In this document: positions 60,380 to 64,000 of the stretch, in pieces
Layout of the letters: the number at the start of each line of letters is the position of its first letter
Numbering within the stretch: position 1 is the stretch's first letter
Position numbers and translations under genes: made by a program
Origin: Rapana venosa
Lineage: Eukaryota; Mollusca; Gastropoda; Neogastropoda; Muricidae
Assembly (NCBI GenBank): GCA_028751875.1
Contig: CM054157.1
Location: 52,691,439-52,755,438 of the forward strand
Direction of reading: 5' to 3'
Length of the DNA: 64,000 bases
Notes under the pieces: generated by a model
Databases searched by the model: none
What the model saw: only the letters and a program-made list of their open reading frames with translations
What the model was told of the DNA's origin: nothing

Positions 60380-61224
60380 TTTAAAACGGCACAGTGTGTT
60401 GGGGGGGAAGCGACGGGGGTTTGTACCCAGTTTTTCCCAAGGGGTAGGATGCACCTACTTGCACTAAAAAGCTCAGGGATTTTTAAAAGAGGGGAAATTT
60501 TTGGGGTGTTTTGGTTTTTTGTTTGCTTTTTTTTTTTTTGGGGGGTTGAGGGCATCCCGCTAGAGCCAAAGGGTTCACCAAACGATAATTTTATGAAAGC
60601 GATTTTTTTTGCCCACCAGAAGGTAGCCCATTCTGACTTAGGGGATAAATCGGGTTTATGATACCACTATAAACTTTAAAATGTGGAGAAAGTCAAACCT
60701 TCCTTTCTCAGCTTAAAAAAAAAATTTTTCTGATCCCCCAGTGGGACTTACAACCCACACCTTTAAAAAAAACCCCAAAAAAAAAAACCCCATTTTCCTC
60801 AGGCTATTTCCCGCATATATAAAGCTTATACAGCACAAAAAAAACCCTTTTAATGAAAATTTTTTTCGCAAAGCTTGCAATATGCAAGTAAGAAGACGGG
60901 AAATTTGCTTTTTTTTTTTTTGGATGCCGGCTTTTATAATCTTTTTTTTCACACAAAATGGGGTCAGTTTTTTTTAAATTCTTGACAACCCATCAATCCT
61001 TTTCCTCCCTTTTGGCCTTATATTTTTCATTTTGCACACAAGATACACACTTTTTTTGCTCTTTTTTACCTGCTATCATTTTTCTTGGAAACTGCATTTT
61101 CCCTTTTTTTGTTCCTCTTTTTAGCCTGGGGTTCATCATTGGTGAGGTTTTCAACGAGACTGCCCATATTAAGATAGCTCTTTTCGACTTTGGGTATAAC
61201 ATGACACCACTGTTTTTACATTTT

Positions 61225-61463
61225 TCCAAACATTTAAACCACTGCAAAGCCTGCTCTTCTGATAAAGTGAATGGGGTTTTGTATGCGTGCAATATGTTCT
61301 GCGCACTTTCACACCTCAGTTCATAGTCTAATCTTACCGACTTTCAGGAGAGTAGAGTCAGTACTGACGTTAACTGGAAGAAAAAAAATCCCCTTGGTGG
61401 TGGCTCAAATACGAACCGTCAGATCAAGAGCACAAGAATCTAACCACTAGACTATCCCATGCC
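61225..61463 (-). mobile_element. SINE family Y (copy C of 47850-48090)
   Basis: Same blocks as 47850-48090, with the head gggatagtctagtggttaga better preserved. Confidence 0.8.
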
Positions 61464-62271
61464 GTTTTGGTTCTGGTTTATGCTGTGCGTTTTGTCTATA
61501 CATACATACACATGTGTCAATGTGTTTTAGTGGTGGTGTATTTTTTATACAATTTAATCTTGTCCACCAAAGCAAACGCAAATAAGTCACACACACGAAT
61601 ACACCAACACATATATATTCACATGCAGACAGACACTTGCACCAACACAGAAGTCACAAAGTACTATGTATTTGTGATGCTTTTGCTTAGTTTGTCAAGT
61701 AATCTTCCAACGTGCAATGACACTTTGAAAATTAAATTTTAATCAAAATGTGTGTGTGTGTAGTTCCTTGAGTTTTCCCTTGGCCATTCCCTGGCAATTT
61801 AATTGAAGTCCACTCAATTCAGAAGTCTACACAATTCTGTGATGCAGGTAAACCACTGCGTCCTTTTCACTGCAGTATGTTTTCATTAAGTTTGCCATCA
61901 AGCTGTTGTTAGGGACCTCTTTTTTCATTTTTGTTTTATAACCAGCTCAATCTGTATTTGTTAAGCGTGCAAGATGAAACAATGTTGCACCTCAATTCCT
62001 TGTAGGCCTATTTCTCTGTAGATCTACAGAGTCTATACCTAACATACTATAGAATAGATTATTTAGTATATATAGCAGAGAAGTGATTCTATTATTTGAT
62101 TTTGGGGGGGGGGGGGATGAACACTCCACCCACTCTACAATTTTGTATGCATCATCATTTTGCTTCTCTTATCGAATTTTGTTATTGTGGCATGTTCCCT
62201 AGCATATTGCTATGGAGGTCATCGACAATATGCATCCTGACCCCCTGTCATACATATAAACCTCATCTGGT

Positions 62272-62403
62272 GCGTACTTCCAATCTCACAGTGATTCCCA
62301 GGTGGGGTGATTAAGTCACACTGCTTGATCTAGGCGACGGTGGGGTATGCACAAAAATAACACTGACCCACCTGGGAATCACTCTGTGAGTTTGAAAGTA
62401 CAC
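62272..62403. mobile_element. Short inverted-repeat (hairpin) element
   Basis: The left arm ctcacagtgattcccaggtg and the right arm cacctgggaatcactctgtg are close complements. They extend outward to gtacttcc and gaaagtac over about 33 bases with a ~60-base loop. The four bases ctgg flank both ends. The same element is at 48897-49022 and, degraded, at about 58165-58285. Confidence 0.7.
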
Positions 62404-64000
62404 ACTGGATGGGAAGCCTGCATGTGACTTTTCATGTAGCCTACTTTGCCACACCAGCAGCAACACTCCCAACTTCGATCTGTATCCTTTCACAGTTGAT
62501 TATGGGCCAAAGATATGTTCTGTTGCTGTATTTTCCTTCCTAGCCCTTTTTCAGTTGACGAAAGACATCAAAACGACACGCCATACCAGAAATGAACACA
62601 AGGCAGCATGCACTTGAATACAACTTTATTGATGAATGTAGTAAAGTATGTTTTTATGGGTAAACAAGACATACAGTTCCTAGATGGAAGTTTAGCCCAC
62701 GGCAGGGACTACTACTGTGATGACCAGTACACTGACATTGTGATCACAACACAAAGACACTAACACTGCAGCAAGTTGCAGAATCAATCCACGGCAACGA
62801 AAATCGGACGCCACAGAGAACACGGGTACGCTACACGGAGAGAAAGAGAAGACAGAGAAGATGGTAGGCATTAAGTACTCAGAGAAAGAGAATAAAGACA
62901 GAGACAGAGAGAAAGACTTCATGGTGATGATGGACACATCAAACTAATCCGTCAGAACAAACCAAATCTTGGGGATTCAAACTGGTTAATTCTACAGATC
63001 AAAGGACTCAGAAACACAAGTCATAATCATTCTTTTATTATTAAAAATTAACTAGATAAGTTTTTAGCCACAATAACAATTTTTTAAAAACTGAGCAAAA
63101 AATAAAAAGCCAAATCAACCAAAAAGATGTTTGTTGTTTTTTTCCACTGAAAGAAGGCAACAGAAGTATTCCAAGACAGCGGAATGAAAAATCAGAATGA
63201 GAAAGGTAGAACAAGAGGACAAGAGAAGCCAACCAACGCAAAAACACCATATGACATTGTTAACAGTTTGTTATCAACCACACATACCTTTAATTAAAAA
63301 AATAAACAAACGCTAGTACACTCTATGCTATCTAGGTGAAAACAAATACGCATACATAAATGAAATCAAGGCAACCAAAGACAAAAGACTACAAAAGAAG
63401 CAGTCATAAACATCAACAACCTAAGTCGTTCATGTTTCCGTTATTGCAGAACACAAAAAACAAAACAAACAAAAAGAAAAAGGAAAAAAAGGAAAAACAA
63501 ATCCCTCAGAAACTCTAGCAGAAGAACAGAGCATCCACAGAAACTGCACAGAGAGTGACACAGCTTAGAGAGGGCGCATGTTCTGTTGGCTTCAAACCAG
63601 TTTCTGTCATAACCACCACTGTTGGCGCTGTCCTCACTACTTCTCTTTCTCTCCTCTATCGCCAGGCGACAGAGCTGTTAAACCCGTCTCTCTTCTCATC
63701 AAATTATGGCTGGTTGGCAGTGCCATTACACCCGTTACCTCTAAAAATCATGGCCAGCGTGCCATCAAACGGATCTTGCAAAACTTCTATCAACAGAATG
63801 TTTCTTGCGCTCAGATTTCTACTCTGAAGGTCATTCTGTCATTTAAACGCCTCATGGCTCACAAACCTGCCGGATGGACAGTTTCTCTTTTTGTTTCTGA
63901 GTTTCTCCTGTCACTTCTAATATTGATTTACTTTTGCTTCATGTCTGATGTTTGTATGGGCCCTTTCATGCCGTTATCTGCCAACATAGGAACATGTCTC

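Larger units (their letters stand above)
60380..64000. repeat. Copy C: third version of the right-hand sequence
   Basis: 60380-62637 corresponds to A 46979-49246 and B 56344 onward. 62638-64000 corresponds to the last part of B before about 59705. The first ~850 bases are indel-rich and the rest reads cleanly. No gene is recognised. Minus-strand AATAAA at about 62625 could mark the 3' end of a gene lying to the right. Confidence 0.85.

Noticed and set aside
59639..60661. Open frames of 227-273 codons across the gap
   Set aside because: Most of their length is undetermined bases.

Overview
The window is eukaryotic genomic DNA. It has spliced genes with GT/AG introns, dense tRNA-derived SINEs, non-LTR retrotransposon pieces, and very abundant (GT)n, (CT)n and homopolymer tracts. 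The SINE repertoire and the gene content fit a lophotrochozoan animal, most likely a mollusc. That assignment is inference from repeat style, not from a diagnostic gene.

Three host genes can be reconstructed exon by exon. (1) On the + strand, 871-14457, is a six-exon BCL7-family gene (BAF/SWI-SNF chromatin-remodelling subunit) of about 207 codons. Its fifth exon lies in a tandem segmental duplication and has a second, apparently defective copy at 10441-10615. (2) On the - strand, 35449-31853, is a four-exon gene for a basic, Ser/Thr-Pro-rich 203-residue protein with a KEN motif, which I could not name. (3) On the - strand, 43228-42273, is LYRM9, a mitochondrial LYR-motif protein, with at least two coding exons.

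The rest is repeats. At least six short interspersed families recur: two tRNA-derived families that share a central block, a family with an internal domain like the one known from metazoan MetaSINEs, a tRNA/5S rRNA chimera, a family with a GAA tail, and a ~110-bp shared module. LINE pieces include an L1/Tx1-like 3' fragment (8164-9115), an older RT C-terminal fragment (11404-12160, - strand), and a near full-length APE-endonuclease/RT element (43821-46925) inserted inside a SINE. Tandem arrays include a ~168-bp satellite arranged as ~335-bp dimers (22766-24617), a 46-bp minisatellite with a 92-bp higher order (17925-18355), and a 37/44-bp array (26880-27375). Two foldback (inverted-repeat) elements lie at 28633-28865 and 62272-62403.

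The right third is strongly affected by duplication that looks like an assembly problem. 39552-49246 (copy A) reappears at 49247-59879 (copy B) with very many small indels. After a gap of exactly 500 N (59880-60379), the sequence from 60380 again repeats the end of A and the end of B (copy C). Genes or elements seen in B (LYRM9, the LINE) should not be counted as independent loci without read evidence.
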